A stretch of 64,000 bases of DNA. It comes from Coenobita brevimanus (lineage: Eukaryota; Arthropoda; Malacostraca; Decapoda; Coenobitidae). The translations under genes and the position numbers were made by a program. The stretch is from NCBI GenBank assembly GCA_032717465.1, contig CM064732.1:22914191-22978190 (forward strand). The letters run 5' to 3'. A model generated the notes under the pieces. That model made no database searches and was not told where the DNA came from. It saw only the letters and a list, made by a program, of their open reading frames with translations. Of this stretch, positions 31,490-46,637 are shown piece after piece (position 1 is the stretch's first letter; every line of letters starts with the position of its first letter).

Positions 31490-33210
31490 TATCAGGGGCA
31501 AAAATTTAGATCTGGGTTATGGGGGGTAAAAATTTAGATCTGGGTCATTTGAGGTCACCGGTGGAATGTCTGCCTTTTTGGCTCGAACAACGCCGGGTAC
31601 CCCTGCGGCCCAATATTTGGCATGGAGACTCACTTGATCTCAGTTCGGACATTAGCCTCTGTTACACATTCACGGATGAAATGGCGGATGAAGCCGGATG
31701 GGAAATTTCGGCCATCCCCGGGTGATCCGGCGTATCAAGACGCTGTGACGTCATCGAAGCCAGTCTTAGCACGGCAGGCAACCGAATATTAGGGTCTCTT
31801 CCCACCAGACCGCAGTCGCTAGTCGGTCCTTGCCGGAGATGTTCCCGGTGTATGCGTGGACGGCACCGGACTAAAGCCGAAACATCAGAGGAAGACGGAT
31901 TTACACTGTGCCTAGAAGGACCTACACGATCTCCAGGCAGTTTTTTCTGATTGTCGCCGGACTGTAGTCAGTGGTGCCTCACGATGCATATAAAAGAACA
32001 CCGTAGAGACTTCCTTCTTCTGCTACTTACTTTGGAGAGTGAACATCAACAGACAAAATGCATATTTCTTCAGAGCATGCTGAATTACTATAACTGCAGT
32101 TGGCTACAGCTTAAATGGACGTACTGGCTGGTGCTCTCTTGTTGGGAGCAGCCTTGCCTCTCTTTCCAGACTAATTGGGTTGCATCGTCGACCCAATGGG
32201 AAACAATGGCCAGCAGAAGGTAGATAAAGTGTTAGATCGTCTCCTAACAAGCGTTGCATTGGACTGACTGCACTCTGATCCGTGATGCGTTTTTATTCGA
32301 TTGTCCCCCTACCGGCTAGACTCTGTACCCTCCTTGGTGCCACCGAGTAGAAACCGTTAGCACTCCGAGTTGTCTGGCAACACGCCATGAACAGAACTGC
32401 AGTCTCCAAACCATCCAGGTCCTATGTTTCACCATTGCAGGGATGAGACAGGGAGTGTCCGTGTTGCTTCCGAGAACGATCCGTGCATGCACCGGCATTC
32501 TCCGAGCTGTCCTGGATGAAATTACGACTCCTGGATGGCCCCAGTCTCTACACGGCACACAGGGACATTTTTGGTGGGTTCACGGAGGTTCCTGCCAACT
32601 CCCCGCATCAACACGGATCGTTTTCTTCCGAGAGATCCGGGAAGTAAAATGAACACTGCTCATTTTTTTCACTCATCCGGCTTGACAATGCAGGATGGCC
32701 AAGGATGCAGCTGGGCGTCAGGCCTGCTTCTGTACGGTGCTCAGGGATCTCCATGGATAATGGAGGACCAGTCCTCTGGCTTCATGTGGCGTTTCATCTG
32801 TGAATGTGTGACCTAAGCTATAGGTTATGTGAGGTTGACCTCCTAAGTCATTTGAGGTCACTGGTAGGAGGTCATTTGAGGTCACCGGTAATACATGCTT
32901 GAACGACTGGACCCAGCAGCCCAATTTTTGGCATGGAGACTCACACGATCTCCAGTTCAGACAGGCTGTGTGAGGTTGACTTCCGAAGTCATTTGAGGTC
33001 ATCAGTAACAGTAGATAAGTGCACACTAATACTGTGCATTTGTCTGTGAAAGCTGGAATAGAAAGTTTCTGGACCTCTTATAATCCCTCTTCAAAAGCAA
33101 AAGAGGTACATGGTCTTTCTGGAGTAGAAAGAAAGTCTGAACTAGAACAAATAGGATTAGCATGTTCGCCTTTTGGCCCGGGCATCGCCGGGTACCCCTG
33201 CTAGTAATAT
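31490..33210. repeat. Dispersed-repeat mosaic with an inverted pair
   Basis: TTTGGCATGGAGACTCAC occurs near 31616 and 32935. CATTTGAGGTCACCGGT-like blocks occur near 31547, 32849 and 32872. GCCGGGTACCCCTGC occurs near 31592 and 33187. Block 31671-31705 is the diverged reverse complement of 32778-32812. This looks like an internally rearranged or TIR-type element family, class unknown. Open frames here have no recognisable domains. Confidence 0.6.
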
Positions 33211-33301
33211 ATATCTTCCACTGACAGTCTTCGAAGTCAGTGATTTTCATATTGTGGATAATAACCTCAAATGGGTTAAATCTGCCTATGCTGAGAGGCA
33301 G

Positions 33302-35037
33302 TGTCATGAATTTGCAACATTGAGTTATTGCACAAATTCGTGACATTGTATTGTTATGGGAAGATCGAACTCTAGTGGAAACTCTAATGCAATTCGCTCA
33401 CGTAACCTTCCTTGTATGAACTGACTGAGATTTATTTATTTTTAAATATTTGTCAGTGTTTCATAAGTGACTTCTTTTGGATGACCTTGGTGCATCAGGG
33501 AGCGAATTATTTTGAATACATCATTCCTCTGCCCCTGCCTGTATAGCCGTTAAAGCTAGACCACGCCTATTTCCGGTGAACATTGCTCGTGCCAGGCACA
33601 AGAAACATTCTAACAGTAAGTTGGAGAGGGACACCAGCAGAGGCTGGGTGTGTGCCAGGACGTGCAAGGACTCCCGGAGATTTACACCCTTGTGTCTCGA
33701 GCTGTGAGCCTTAGTTCTGGGACGCCAGCCTCTCCATTCACCGTAGTTAGCTAAGTCTACTAATACCAAGTCGGATCACTTCCTTCTAAAACAGCTCCAA
33801 GCTCGTTCAGGGGGCAGAGCATCGGAGTGACGTCGACTGGCTCTGGCATGAAAATGATGAAATCCCAATGTTCAGTTGACTCCTGACTAGGAAGATGAGT
33901 GTATGCTTGCTCCACTTATCAGACCATGACACATTTTCAGTCCGGATAAGTGAGGGAAGGAACTGAAATGTGTGAGGGAAGGTGTAGGGGTGTGAGGGAA
34001 CCTACTGCTATATTATAGGGTTAAACGAGTCCGCACTTCTTCCCCTTCTTCATTTTCCCTTATTATTAATGTGTAATTTGAGTCTGCCCTTTTATTCATT
34101 TTCTGTTACTTAAGCCAACTGACTTCACACAAGCCACCCCTCCCTGCGCACTGACGGAAAGTGAACCGACTTGGTATTAGCAGACTTAGGTAGTTAGTAT
34201 GCGGTTCAACAGTCGTGAGTATGGGAGTAGCTCAAAGCAGTAGGCCTGTCTACTGTAGTTCTCGGATGCCATATTTCTCCAAGCTGCAGCCCAAGGAGGT
34301 GGATGTAGTGACGCAAGAGCTCAGCAAGATCATCGAAGATTTGCCCTTCGTTTGGCAGTATCTTTATGGCAACTCCGGTCTGCAGCCCAGTGACTCCTTA
34401 TCTCCAATTCACACTGTTTTCTTTCTGAGTTTTCTAGGTTTAAGAGTGTTAGCTAGATTGACTGTGCGAGTGAGTGAATCTATTTGCTTAAGATTCTTGT
34501 AACGTAAGAAAAAATCTAGCCATGATTAATAAATTTACAGCTCTTCTCTTTGAACTCGAAAATGTAAAATCGTGTTTCATTTCTCCATATTGTTCTTATT
34601 TTATTTGCATGCTTCTAGTTTGCATAAACTTTCCTTGATGTTATCCATGGCTGCTGTTTAAGCCAGTTCTTTCACTGTAATTCATAATTCTTTGTGCAAA
34701 CTAAGAGTTGGCGTAAGTATGAGCTTGGAACATTATTACTACGCTATTAACGACCTCTTTCCAGGGAAAAATTTATTTTGATTGTCAGGAGGTAAGGACA
34801 CTTTCTCTCAGAGGCCAACAGTACTACTAATTCAGGATCCACGAGTAATTATCTTTCTCTGGGTACTGTTTGTAGAGGAAGTTACTAAATCTTACGTTTT
34901 CTGAGATTGGTAACGGAAGCCAGAATAAAGTAAAAACTTAATACTTTAATGGCATAAGTCGATTCCCTTTGTGGCAGGTGGTGGCTTTTCTTTTCCTCCC
35001 ATTAAAGGGGAGACGTATATCCCTTACCCCCATGACA
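33302..35037 (+). repeat. Diverged 5' LTR of copy 2
   Basis: Shares a start, an interior block around 34520-34660 (TTAATAAATTTACAG, GTTTCATTTCTCCATA, TAGTTTGCATAAAC) and an end with the copy 1 LTR. It is about 0.7 kb longer, with inserted unique sequence. Confidence 0.75.
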
Positions 35038-35375
35038 AGTGGTGACATACCAGAATATTAAGTCCTAACATTAAAGGTAAGTTATTAACGAAATATTAAC
35101 TCATTCTCTTACTCCTGGCTACTCATTAGTTATAATAAAGTTTATAGGCACTTATAATTATTGTGAGAGTTTTTATGCTAGCTTACTGGTGGTTACTGTT
35201 TAGCAGGTTATTTCCTGCTTTATTAATAATTTTGAGTTTTTCCCCAGTTAGGTAGTTGATTTCTTTCTTGCTTATCAGTTTAACTTGATGAAACTGGTCA
35301 CCACCGGTCTATGCCTATATTCTTAATTTTGAATTGTTAGCACTTGTCTGTGAAAGAGGAAAGTTAGTACGTCGA

Positions 35376-35786
35376 TTTTTAGTTCACTCCCTCTCTGTGA
35401 GTTGGCACCATGGCGACTAACCTGTTCACACAGGAAGCCAAAGATGTAAGGTTTCCTGATCCCCAGATCAGTGAGATTGTTTCCCGAGGCATGTATCCAA
35501 GTAACATCTCCTTTCTACACAGGTTCAGCAGTGGCAATCGTCATGCACGAACCTCTGTTTGACCCAACTGTAGGGAACATTAATTTTAGCTCACTCCGTC
35601 TCAGTGAGTTCGCACCATGGCCACTAACCTGTTCATACAGGAAGTCAAGGGTATGGGGCTCAATGATCCCCAGAAAATTGAGATTATTTCCTGCACATAT
35701 TCAGGTAGTATCTCCATTTTATACTGGTTTGACAGGTGCAGCTGTCATACTAGAACCTCTGTTTAACCTTACTATAGGTAACATAC
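35376..35786 (+). repeat. Tandem duplication of a gag-start/protease-end chimera
   Basis: Two diverged units (about 35376-35581 and 35582-35786). Each has a CACTCC..GAGTT leader, an ATG followed by the gag N-terminal coding start (TNLFTQEAK or TNLFIQEVK), an abrupt switch at a CCCAG, and then protease C-terminal coding sequence (for example a HEPLFDPTVGNI block). The gag body and the protease active site are absent from both. The deletion therefore came before the duplication, or both arose in one event. Confidence 0.8.
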
Positions 35787-36158
35787 CAGGTACAAAGAAT
35801 AGATGCACTGTAGAGGTTGCTACTCAAACTTTGGCTGCCGCAGTAACACGAGCCATGGCCAAGGCTCCAAATCATGTCACCCAGTTGACCTTTGCATCGC
35901 TGCAAGATCTAATTCGTAGCCAAGATGTCCAAGAACAACAATCTGACCCGACACTTGCCGTAATGCGTAAGAGACTGGAGGGTAATTTAATTAAGCATTC
36001 CTGGGGAGGGCAAGACAGGTTCCCTTACTACAAATGAGGACGGCTGTACAGTGAGTTACAAACACCCCAGGGCGAGGTTTGCAGTTTGTTTTCCTGCAAA
36101 GTATTGCCAAGCAATGTTCGAACTGGGTTATTGGTCAGTGCTGGGAGGTCACATAGGC

Positions 36159-36190
<32 letters not shown>

Positions 36191-36360
36191 TATCCACACT
36201 GACTTTTTCTGGCCAGGAACAGGACATGAAATAAATAAGCTTGTGCATTCCTGTGATGTGTGTCAACATGCCACTCATCAGGGATGTGTCTGTCCTGAGC
36301 TGTTGGGATCCACGACCATAATATCGAACCATTTGACAGAGAGGCCAGTGGCAGTGTAGG
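35787..36360 (+). pseudogene. Protease-to-integrase linker and zinc finger, copy 2
   Basis: Reads AAAVTRAMAKAPNHVTQ, then VQEQQSDPTLAVMR, then a broken frame. It resumes with an E-L-G-Y-W ... G-G-H-I-G block, an A-run (36163-36186) and SCDVCQHATHQG. The order matches copy 1, with no RT between protease and integrase. The A-run, frameshifts and stops inactivate it. Confidence 0.85.
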
Positions 36361-37445
36361 TGCAGACCTGATATGTTGCCTGATGGTTCTGCAGGACACG
36401 TTTTGTCCCGGACCTCTATGTACACATATACCATAAGTTAAGGAGGAAGTTTGAGAACCCCGCAGAGGCAATCCAAGGCTGTGTTTGAATTACGTTGTGG
36501 TGCTATTTCTACAGCTAGTTTTTCCGCATGAGTATTCACATCCACACTGGGTGGTAAAATGTGACCTACCTGGGTTTGCATAGGGATTTTCCAGCATACC
36601 GATGTTAGTTGTAAGTGAAAAGTAATGCAATGTTCAAGGGCATAGACAAATACCACCGGACAATATTTAGGGTAGGAGCATATGCACTGTTAGCCCCGAG
36701 TTAACAATCACTACTCTCACTTTCGACCTGTGCCAGGCTGTTGGTCCCTGAGGGCCATGTTAGTTAATCGACACCCATTGGGATCTTTTTAATGTACCAG
36801 GGGTCTATGCTGCAGGGGATGGACCAGCTGAACCAAAGCATAGTCTTGCAATGGAGAGAAGGAGCTGGAGCCTGATTGGCTGCTGTCCTCCTTGAATGCA
36901 CCAGACAAGGCTCTTGATCTCACCCCTCATATCCATACTGTGTCAATGCATTAACCAGGGAACACCTTGTTCTCCGTTTAATAGAGATATAGGGTTTAAT
37001 CAGGGAACACTCATTCTAAGCTGTTTCCCAACCCAAGGAATAGCTTATGTTTCCTGATTAATAGTATACCCAGTAAGAATTTAATGACAATGTCGAATGT
37101 ATGAAGCTTAGTCTGGCACCCGAATTTCTCAGCTGGGGCATACATTTAGTAGTGTGTGTTGACTACTAGGAAGAGCGTTTTGTAATTAAATACAAATTGT
37201 TTGTCACATTGATATTACCGATGCTCCACCTTGATTGATTTCACAGGTTTTGCTGTGCAGGTACAGAGATGGGTGTAGCAGTTTTGCTGTGCGGGTCATC
37301 CGATCATCTTTGCAGGGCATTGCCGCCTTCTCTTCTCCACCCTCTGCATCAGCACACAGCTACTGTTTTGTATCATGCAGTTTACCCATAGGTACAATTA
37401 CACTACAACTGTCAAACCTACCCAGTGTATTACACCACGCTAAAT
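36361..37445 (+). other. 3' untranslated part of LTR copy 2, with unmatched insert
   Basis: Matches copy 1 at 36361-36600 (including one tandem-repeat unit from about 36433) and at 37080-37445 (GATGCTCCACCT, AGGTACA.TTACACTACA, GTGTATTACA blocks). The middle, about 36600-37070, has no counterpart and no recognisable gene. Confidence 0.7.
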
Positions 37446-39415
37446 AATCTATCTATCTATATACCTAGGCTGCTTCCCCCAAGGAAAAGGAGGTAGCCGA
37501 GACAGGACGACTCACTCTCCATTTACTCATCCATTCAAACACATTCATTCGCATCTTAGCCCCAAAGGGGAGAACGGACAGATCCTCACCGCACCACACC
37601 GCACAAGGGTCAACTGGGCAATGCAATCAGTGACATCCGCAGCAGGGCCCGACAGCAGAACTGGTTTACCCCTGCCACATCATAACAGACCCATCCCCTT
37701 ACCCGCACCTGACCTGACTAGCTGATCAGACCAAATGCGGGAGAATATCTCCTCAGGGCTGCGTCATCACTTATTCATTCACAATTTCTCTCCATTTATT
37801 TCTGTCACGCACAGCCACTCTTCCTTGCTCAACAGACATCCCTCTCGCATCCAGCGCTCTCTTCACACTGTCCATCCATCCTATTCGTGGTCTTCCTCTC
37901 AGCCTTACACCTCTCACATCAGATCTAGTTATCTTTTTCACCAATCGCTCATTATCCATTCTCTCCATATGCCCAAACCATCCCAACACCCTCTGCTCAA
38001 CTCTACCAGCCATCTCCCGAACAACTCCAGTTCTCCTTCGCACTTCATCATTTCGCACCCGATCCATACGCGTCACTCCACACATACTCCTCAGACATCT
38101 CATCTCCATTACATTCAAACTTTTCCTCTCTGCTACACCCATATTCCATGTTTCAGACCCATATAATGCAGTCGGTACCACAACACCCTCATACAGCCTT
38201 CTCTTTACATCCATTCTAAGCGAACGACATTTAAACACTTTTTTCATTCCTCCCAGCACCTTTCCTACTTCATTTATTCTAAACTTCACTTCTGCATCTA
38301 CTGTATTCTTCCATCCACAGCAACATGTGACCCTAGATATTTAAAACAATCTACCTCCTCAAGCAACTCACCATTCAAAACTATATTCATCCCCCTACCA
38401 TCTATCAACCTCGTGCACTTCATCACTTTACTCTTATTCTCATTTACTTTCAATTTCCTCCTTTCACACACCCTTCCAAACTCCTCTACCAACTCTCTCA
38501 ATCTCTCCTCTGAATCAGTCACCAGTGCAGTATCATCTGCAAACAGCAGCTGCTTCAGATTCCACTCTCCTCCATCAACATTTACCAGACTCAGACCACC
38601 TAAAACTCTTGCATTCACCTCCCTTACAACACCATCCATGTAAATATTAAACAACCAAGGCGACATCACACATCCCTGTCGCAGCCCCACTCTCACGGGA
38701 AACCAATCACTCACAGCATTTCCCACTCTTACACACGCTCTACTATTTACATAAAAACTTTTCACCCCTTTTAGTAACCTACCATCAAGTCCATACAATC
38801 TTAAAACAGTCCACAAAGCCTCCCTATCAATTCTATCATACGCTTTCTCTAAATCCATAAATGCCCAAAACACATCCTTGCCTTTCGCTAAATACTTTCA
38901 CACACTTGTCTCACAGCAAACACCTGATCAACGCATCCCCTCCCTCTCCTAAAGCCACACTGCTCATCACTAATTACTCCCTCTGTACCCTCTCTAACTC
39001 TCATAATTAACACTCTACCATACACCATACCTACAACACTCAACAGACTTATACCCCTAAAGCTAGTACATTCATACTTATCACCCTTGCCTTTATACAA
39101 CGGGACCACACAAGCACTTGCCCAGTCAATTGGCACCATACCTTTCTCAAAGCACACATTCAACAATCTTACTAACCAGTCAACAATAGTCACTCCACCA
39201 CCCTTCAGGCATTCCACAGCACACCCATCCATACCTGCAGCTTTCCTTGCTTTCATCTCCTTTACTGCCTTCTCCACTTCCTCCTTCGTGATCAAAGAAT
39301 CATTCAACTCTCCCAACACATTTATTCCTTGCACCCTTCCATCCGCCCCAATCTCAGCCACCCTTTCCTCCTCTACATTTAACAATCTTTCAAAATACTC
39401 TGCCCATCTCTATTA
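37446..39415 (-). mobile_element. RTE-like LINE, 5'-truncated, near-intact RT (copy B)
   Basis: Minus strand. The 5' truncation point is near 39415 (RWAEYFERLLNV). Thumb and fingers at 39385-38890 carry KAAGMDGCAVECLK and an LLSVVGMVYGRVLI block. The palm at 38873-38310 carries FMDLEKAYDRIDREALW, GLRQGCVMSPWLFN and LLFADDTALV, so the catalytic FADD is intact. The C-terminus at 38289-37771 carries YGSETWNMG and a W-F-G-H-M-E-R-M block. Two small frame breaks are visible, near 38888 and near 38306-38310 (a 5-bp difference from copy A). The 3' UTR (37450-37770) matches 655-960 and ends in a GATA-type tail at about 37446-37462. It is inserted into LTR copy 2 and is younger than it. Confidence 0.92.
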
Positions 39416-39620
39416 AAGTCAATGTAGTGAACTTTTGCTCAGTTTGATATGAGTACACAATTTTCCTCTGTCGTCACAGAGGTTTTCCATCCAGCTTGTT
39501 TCCATTAACGTATATACTAGGGCTTTATACTTGATGAAAGTGATTTTCTCTTGTAGCTGGGTAGTACACACTCCACAGTGTAAATCTGTTATGCTAACAT
39601 GAACTTTGTTTCTTTGGATT

Positions 39621-40264
39621 ATTCTAAACAGGAAGGAACACACAAAACATACTCACAATACACTCTGATAGTACAAGGTGAGCATACAAATTCAGAGTGG
39701 CGATAATATGGGTGTATTGTAATCCTTACATTCTATTACAACTAAGGCACGTTTAGCCTGTGACACACAGGCAGTATGAGGGAAAGGTCAATCTGGGATA
39801 TGGGGTCTAAATCTGAGGACCTAGAGGGACCTCTACTCCGAGTGTACTAGGGAGATTGCCGCAGTCTATACACTGGAAAAAGAGGGAGGGGGGAATCCGG
39901 GAGGTATGTTTATCTCTGTGCTGCTGGATGTTGATAAAAATATATCTGGAAGGCAATGGGCCAGAAGGAAGAGACTACGATTCTAGTTCTGAAAGTGAGG
40001 AACCAGATGTCTAATCCTCCCTAAGGACCTGAGGGTCAGACGTTAGTGTTTGTTGTTCCCAAAATGGGCATACAGAGAGGTTAGCAGGGACCAGAAAAAG
40101 TCGGGACAGCAAGGTTACATAGTCGTGACGCCAGAATCTCCTTTCCACTCATCCCTGAATGGCATTACATGAGCAGTCAACCCCAGCCATCCCTTGGATA
40201 TAAACTTTCACCGGCTCAATCAGACTGGAGCGCAATAATTACCCACTAAACCACCAGACGCCAA
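39621..40264. other. No gene seen
   Basis: No LTR, ORF with a domain, or known repeat recognised. Confidence 0.4.
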
Positions 40265-40565
40265 AATTTGTTTATACGGTTACCACCCAGCGTAGTAAAT
40301 GGTTTCCTGGTGTACAGGAAACCATTTGGCTTGTCACTCAGTGTAGAGTCACCCACAGGCAGAAGGAAGAGGAAAGAATGAAGGAAAGAAAGACAGAAGA
40401 GGGAGCATAAAGTTTCCCATAGGCAGAAGGACAAGGAAAGAATGAAGGAAAGGAAGACAGAAGAGGATGGAAGGAAAGAAGGATGGAGGAGAGGAAACGG
40501 CAGACACGCGACAGCAGCACTACATCGAGTGAGTGGATGGTGAGCGCCCCCACCTACAACAAAAT
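40265..40565 (+). repeat. Dispersed repeat D1, copy 2
   Basis: Same head and tail blocks as 4820-5090. The middle contains a direct duplication of a CATAGGCAGAAGG..GGAAAGAATGAAGGAAAG block. Confidence 0.8.
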
Positions 40566-40574
40566 GGCCCACCC

Positions 40575-40850
40575 TTCCACAAAATTTCATTGAAGTTCAT
40601 TGAGAACTTTGGGATATATCGTGTGGACAGACAAACAAGCAGACAAACATATGTGAATACATAACCTCCTTCAACTTCGTTGCTGGAGGTAACCAGGCAG
40701 ATTCAAAAGTCAATACAGGGGAAGCTCCCGGGTACGGACGAATGGGCTTCGCGACTCCGAGCCGATGGGCGGAGGGCTGTACACTTAGTACCCTTTTAGC
40801 TGTATCCCTGACAGGAACCCTAGGATTAGGAACTATTGTAGTAATTTCAT
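40575..40850. repeat. Dispersed repeat D2, copy 1
   Basis: AAAATTTCATTGAAGTTCAT, GAACTTTGGGATAT, ACAGACAAACAA and ATAACCTCCTTCAACTTCG blocks are shared with 60690-60925. The adjoining 40700-40850 is unmatched inside the window. The 85-codon minus-strand frame there has no domain I recognise. Confidence 0.75.
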
Positions 40851-41471
40851 CCAAGTCCTGTATAACAAATTACACAATGGTATGCTTATAAGAAACTAGA
40901 TCTGTTCTCGTACTGATATGTTTTTATCCCTTGATGATGTATTTTGTCTTAGTATTGCCACCGGTGCTGGTTTTAAAAACCTTCCCGCGGTTTCATTGTT
41001 GTAGTAAACGTTCATCAATATCCTCCTTATCCCCTGAATGAAGGATGTTGAATTGCAGATGGATAATTTTAGCATGCAATCCACCACGTTCAAAGTCATA
41101 TTAGCCTGATGCCAAAACAACAAGAACTTCTAGATACCGTCCAGATGATTCCAAAATGTTGAAGAGAGATTTTAGGAAAAAAATGACATATAGATAATAA
41201 TGTTTACACAACAGAAGGGCTCCAATTACTTTAATAAAATCGTCTGTAGGTGTCCAGAAAATATGCAGTGCGTCATCGTAGTACAGGAGTTAGACACCTG
41301 GAAATTGTATATTAACCCCTTCAGTCCAAGGATAGATTTTAAATTGTTTTATCTAAAATTGTTTTAACTAATCTCAGACTATTTTGTTCAGTTAGAAGAC
41401 CCCACTCACACAATCCTGCATGGTGAATGGGATAACAGAAATACATAACCTTTAAAATCTAAACGCTCTAA

Positions 41472-41474
<3 letters not shown>
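40851..41474. other. No gene seen
   Basis: AT-rich spacer. TTAACCCC at 41332 resembles a TTAA-element end but no partner was found. Confidence 0.4.
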
Positions 41475-44480
<3,006 letters not shown>

Positions 44481-44818
44481 TGCCTACTTACGTTTGGTGG
44501 CACACTGCCTGTAAGCACAGGAGGCATTTCGGTTGGACCTTTAATAGATGATGATCCAACAAAAACACCCGTAAAATCATTAACAGTGGAATTCATGTTT
44601 GGTTAGGAGGATTGTTACAAATTATCTCACGTCACTGCCACATTGTTTCCGGTGAGGTGTAATTGTTGTGCCATTTTATTCAATATGTTGGGTGTAGCCC
44701 TATATATCTATAGGGGGTCCCATGGTCCGCGCGTCTAAGACGGTATCTCATATATCTTCAGGGCCTTTCCCTATCCACCATCCGAGGAAGCGCCAGGTAG
44801 CAGTGGGGACGTACCCGT

Positions 44819-44820
<2 letters not shown>
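44481..44820. other. No gene seen
   Basis: Spacer beyond the RTE endonuclease start. It may be RTE 5' UTR. Confidence 0.4.

Positions 44821-44860
<40 letters not shown>
44821..44860. repeat. (AT)n microsatellite
   Basis: Directly precedes SINE S2. Confidence 0.97.
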
Positions 44861-44862
<2 letters not shown>

Positions 44863-45253
44863 AGCCTCTGTGGTACAGTGGTAAAGTGTGCGTTTTCGTA
44901 CACTGAAGAACGAGGGTTCGCGCTCCGCCAGGGTAATAAACTTTGGGAGCGTTCTTCTGGCCACGTACTGCATTGGCAGACAAAAGGAGTGCTGTGGTTG
45001 AACCAGTGTCGCATACTATAAAGTATGCTTGCACCCAGTCGGCTTGAGCGGGCCGATTACACTTGGTTCACAGACTACACACACATCCAAAGCCACTCCA
45101 ACACAACAATTACACTTACAAGCACTTCTCACCCTACATACAATTTCTACTAGACAGCCTAAGCCACTTGGTAGAGATACATTGACTGTATCGTACCCAC
45201 TTCGGTAGGGATAGCCCGGTCCTGCGGTGGACACTCAAACGGCTGATGAAATG

Positions 45254-45255
<2 letters not shown>
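44861..45255 (+). mobile_element. tRNA-derived SINE family S2
   Basis: About 395 bp. The tRNA-like head has a TGTGGTACAGTGGTAAAG A-box region and a GGGTTCGCGCTCC B-box region. The body is unrelated to SINE S1. It lies between two (AT)n runs. Only one copy is in the window. Confidence 0.7.

Positions 45256-45307
<52 letters not shown>
45256..45307. repeat. (AT)n microsatellite
   Basis: Follows SINE S2 directly. Confidence 0.97.
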
Positions 45308-45312
<5 letters not shown>

Positions 45313-45499
45313 TGGATCATGTGAATGTTCAGACCAAAAACACGAAAAACAAATATAAAACATTCCGAGCTGAATACGGAGATGTTTTGTCCGAAATCAC
45401 ATTTTCTGACTCCCACAAAAAGATTCCGACACGCACGTGTCACAGATCAGGATATTTTTACATACTTTTTCGCAGGCCTTTTGATCTCGTCATTATAGA

Positions 45500-45500
<1 letters not shown>

Positions 45501-45598
<98 letters not shown>

Positions 45599-45626
45599 CG
45601 TGTGTGAGAGAGAGAGAGAGAGAGAT
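45501..45626. repeat. (GT)n-(GA)n microsatellite
   Basis: GT run of about 100 bp, then GA. Confidence 0.97.
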
Positions 45627-45689
45627 CCACACCGTACGTAACATACTCATCTGGAAAGAAATGTTTATGTATGTAGAAGAGAAATGAAC

Positions 45690-46605
45690 AGATTGTGAAG
45701 TGTTAGTCGAAAAAGGTTAGGTGTTGGAGAGATGCAGAAAACATTTAAAGCAACTGGTGAATGCGGCATGCGAAAAGGATACTGTGATATCAGATGTGTG
45801 GAGAGTTAGACCAGAGGGAGGAAAAGTGAGAGTGGGGGTATCGCTTTAAGAGAAACACTTTCAATAGCGATGCTGATGAACACGGGAACGTCAGCGGGAG
45901 TGGATAGTGAGAGTGGGAATTTGTTGTTCAGGGAAGGTGAAGTCGTTATAGACAGAACCTGCAGCTGTGTAGGTTACCTTAGTTACAAGTGTGAATTGCC
46001 TGATAAATGGAAGGAAGATATGACTGTACCTTCGTATAAAGTAATGGGAGAGAAAAGAGACAGTGAATTCGACAAGAATATCTGCTTGTTGAGTATGGTG
46101 TGAGAGGTGTATGGTTATATAATAAGTAGGTGAAGGAAATTGCATAAAATTTGGTGTGGGAAGAACTTGGTGAAATCAGGGAGAGATAAATTGAACAGAT
46201 TTTTTAAATAAGAAGTCTGACGGAGGCGATGTTATGATAGGATGATAGACTGAATGAACAGGTAGTACTAGGAGAATATGGGGAAAAGGAAAATCATTCG
46301 AATCTATTCGGAGTACATGGGTGTGACTAAAGAAAAATTGGAGAGTGGATGTGCATCATGTGAGAAATTTAGCTTGACTGTTTAATTGCAACCGCACGGT
46401 GCCCTGTCTACAAGGGTGTGTAATGTGTATACAATATGAATGGAGACCTGCGAGAAATGAGAGTGAGGACAGTTAGTAGGGGAGTGGCATGAAGGAAGGA
46501 AGTAATGAGTGGGACCTGTCTGCACATTCTGGTTGCAGGTGATATGCTAAGATGTTAAATGGAGTTCAAGTTCTAGAGTTTGGTTTAAAGGAAAATCGTT
46601 ACTGA

Positions 46606-46637
<32 letters not shown>

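Larger units (their letters stand above)
33302..39620 (+). mobile_element. Old, rearranged copy of the LTR retrotransposon (copy 2)
   Basis: Colinear with copy 1: LTR-like 33302-35037 (start TGTCATGAAT, end CATGACA), candidate PBS, gag start, protease end, integrase zinc finger, 3' untranslated blocks, then the region corresponding to 22600-22800 at 39418-39600. The gag body is missing, the gag-start/protease-end unit is duplicated, and an RTE-like LINE interrupts it at 37446-39415. I find no 3' LTR. About 36600-37070 has no match in copy 1. Divergence is much greater than between the LTRs of copy 1, so this insertion is old. Confidence 0.85.

Noticed and set aside
41332..41360. TTAACCCCTTCAG as the left end of a TTAA element
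   Set aside because: No matching inverted end with TTAA was found downstream.
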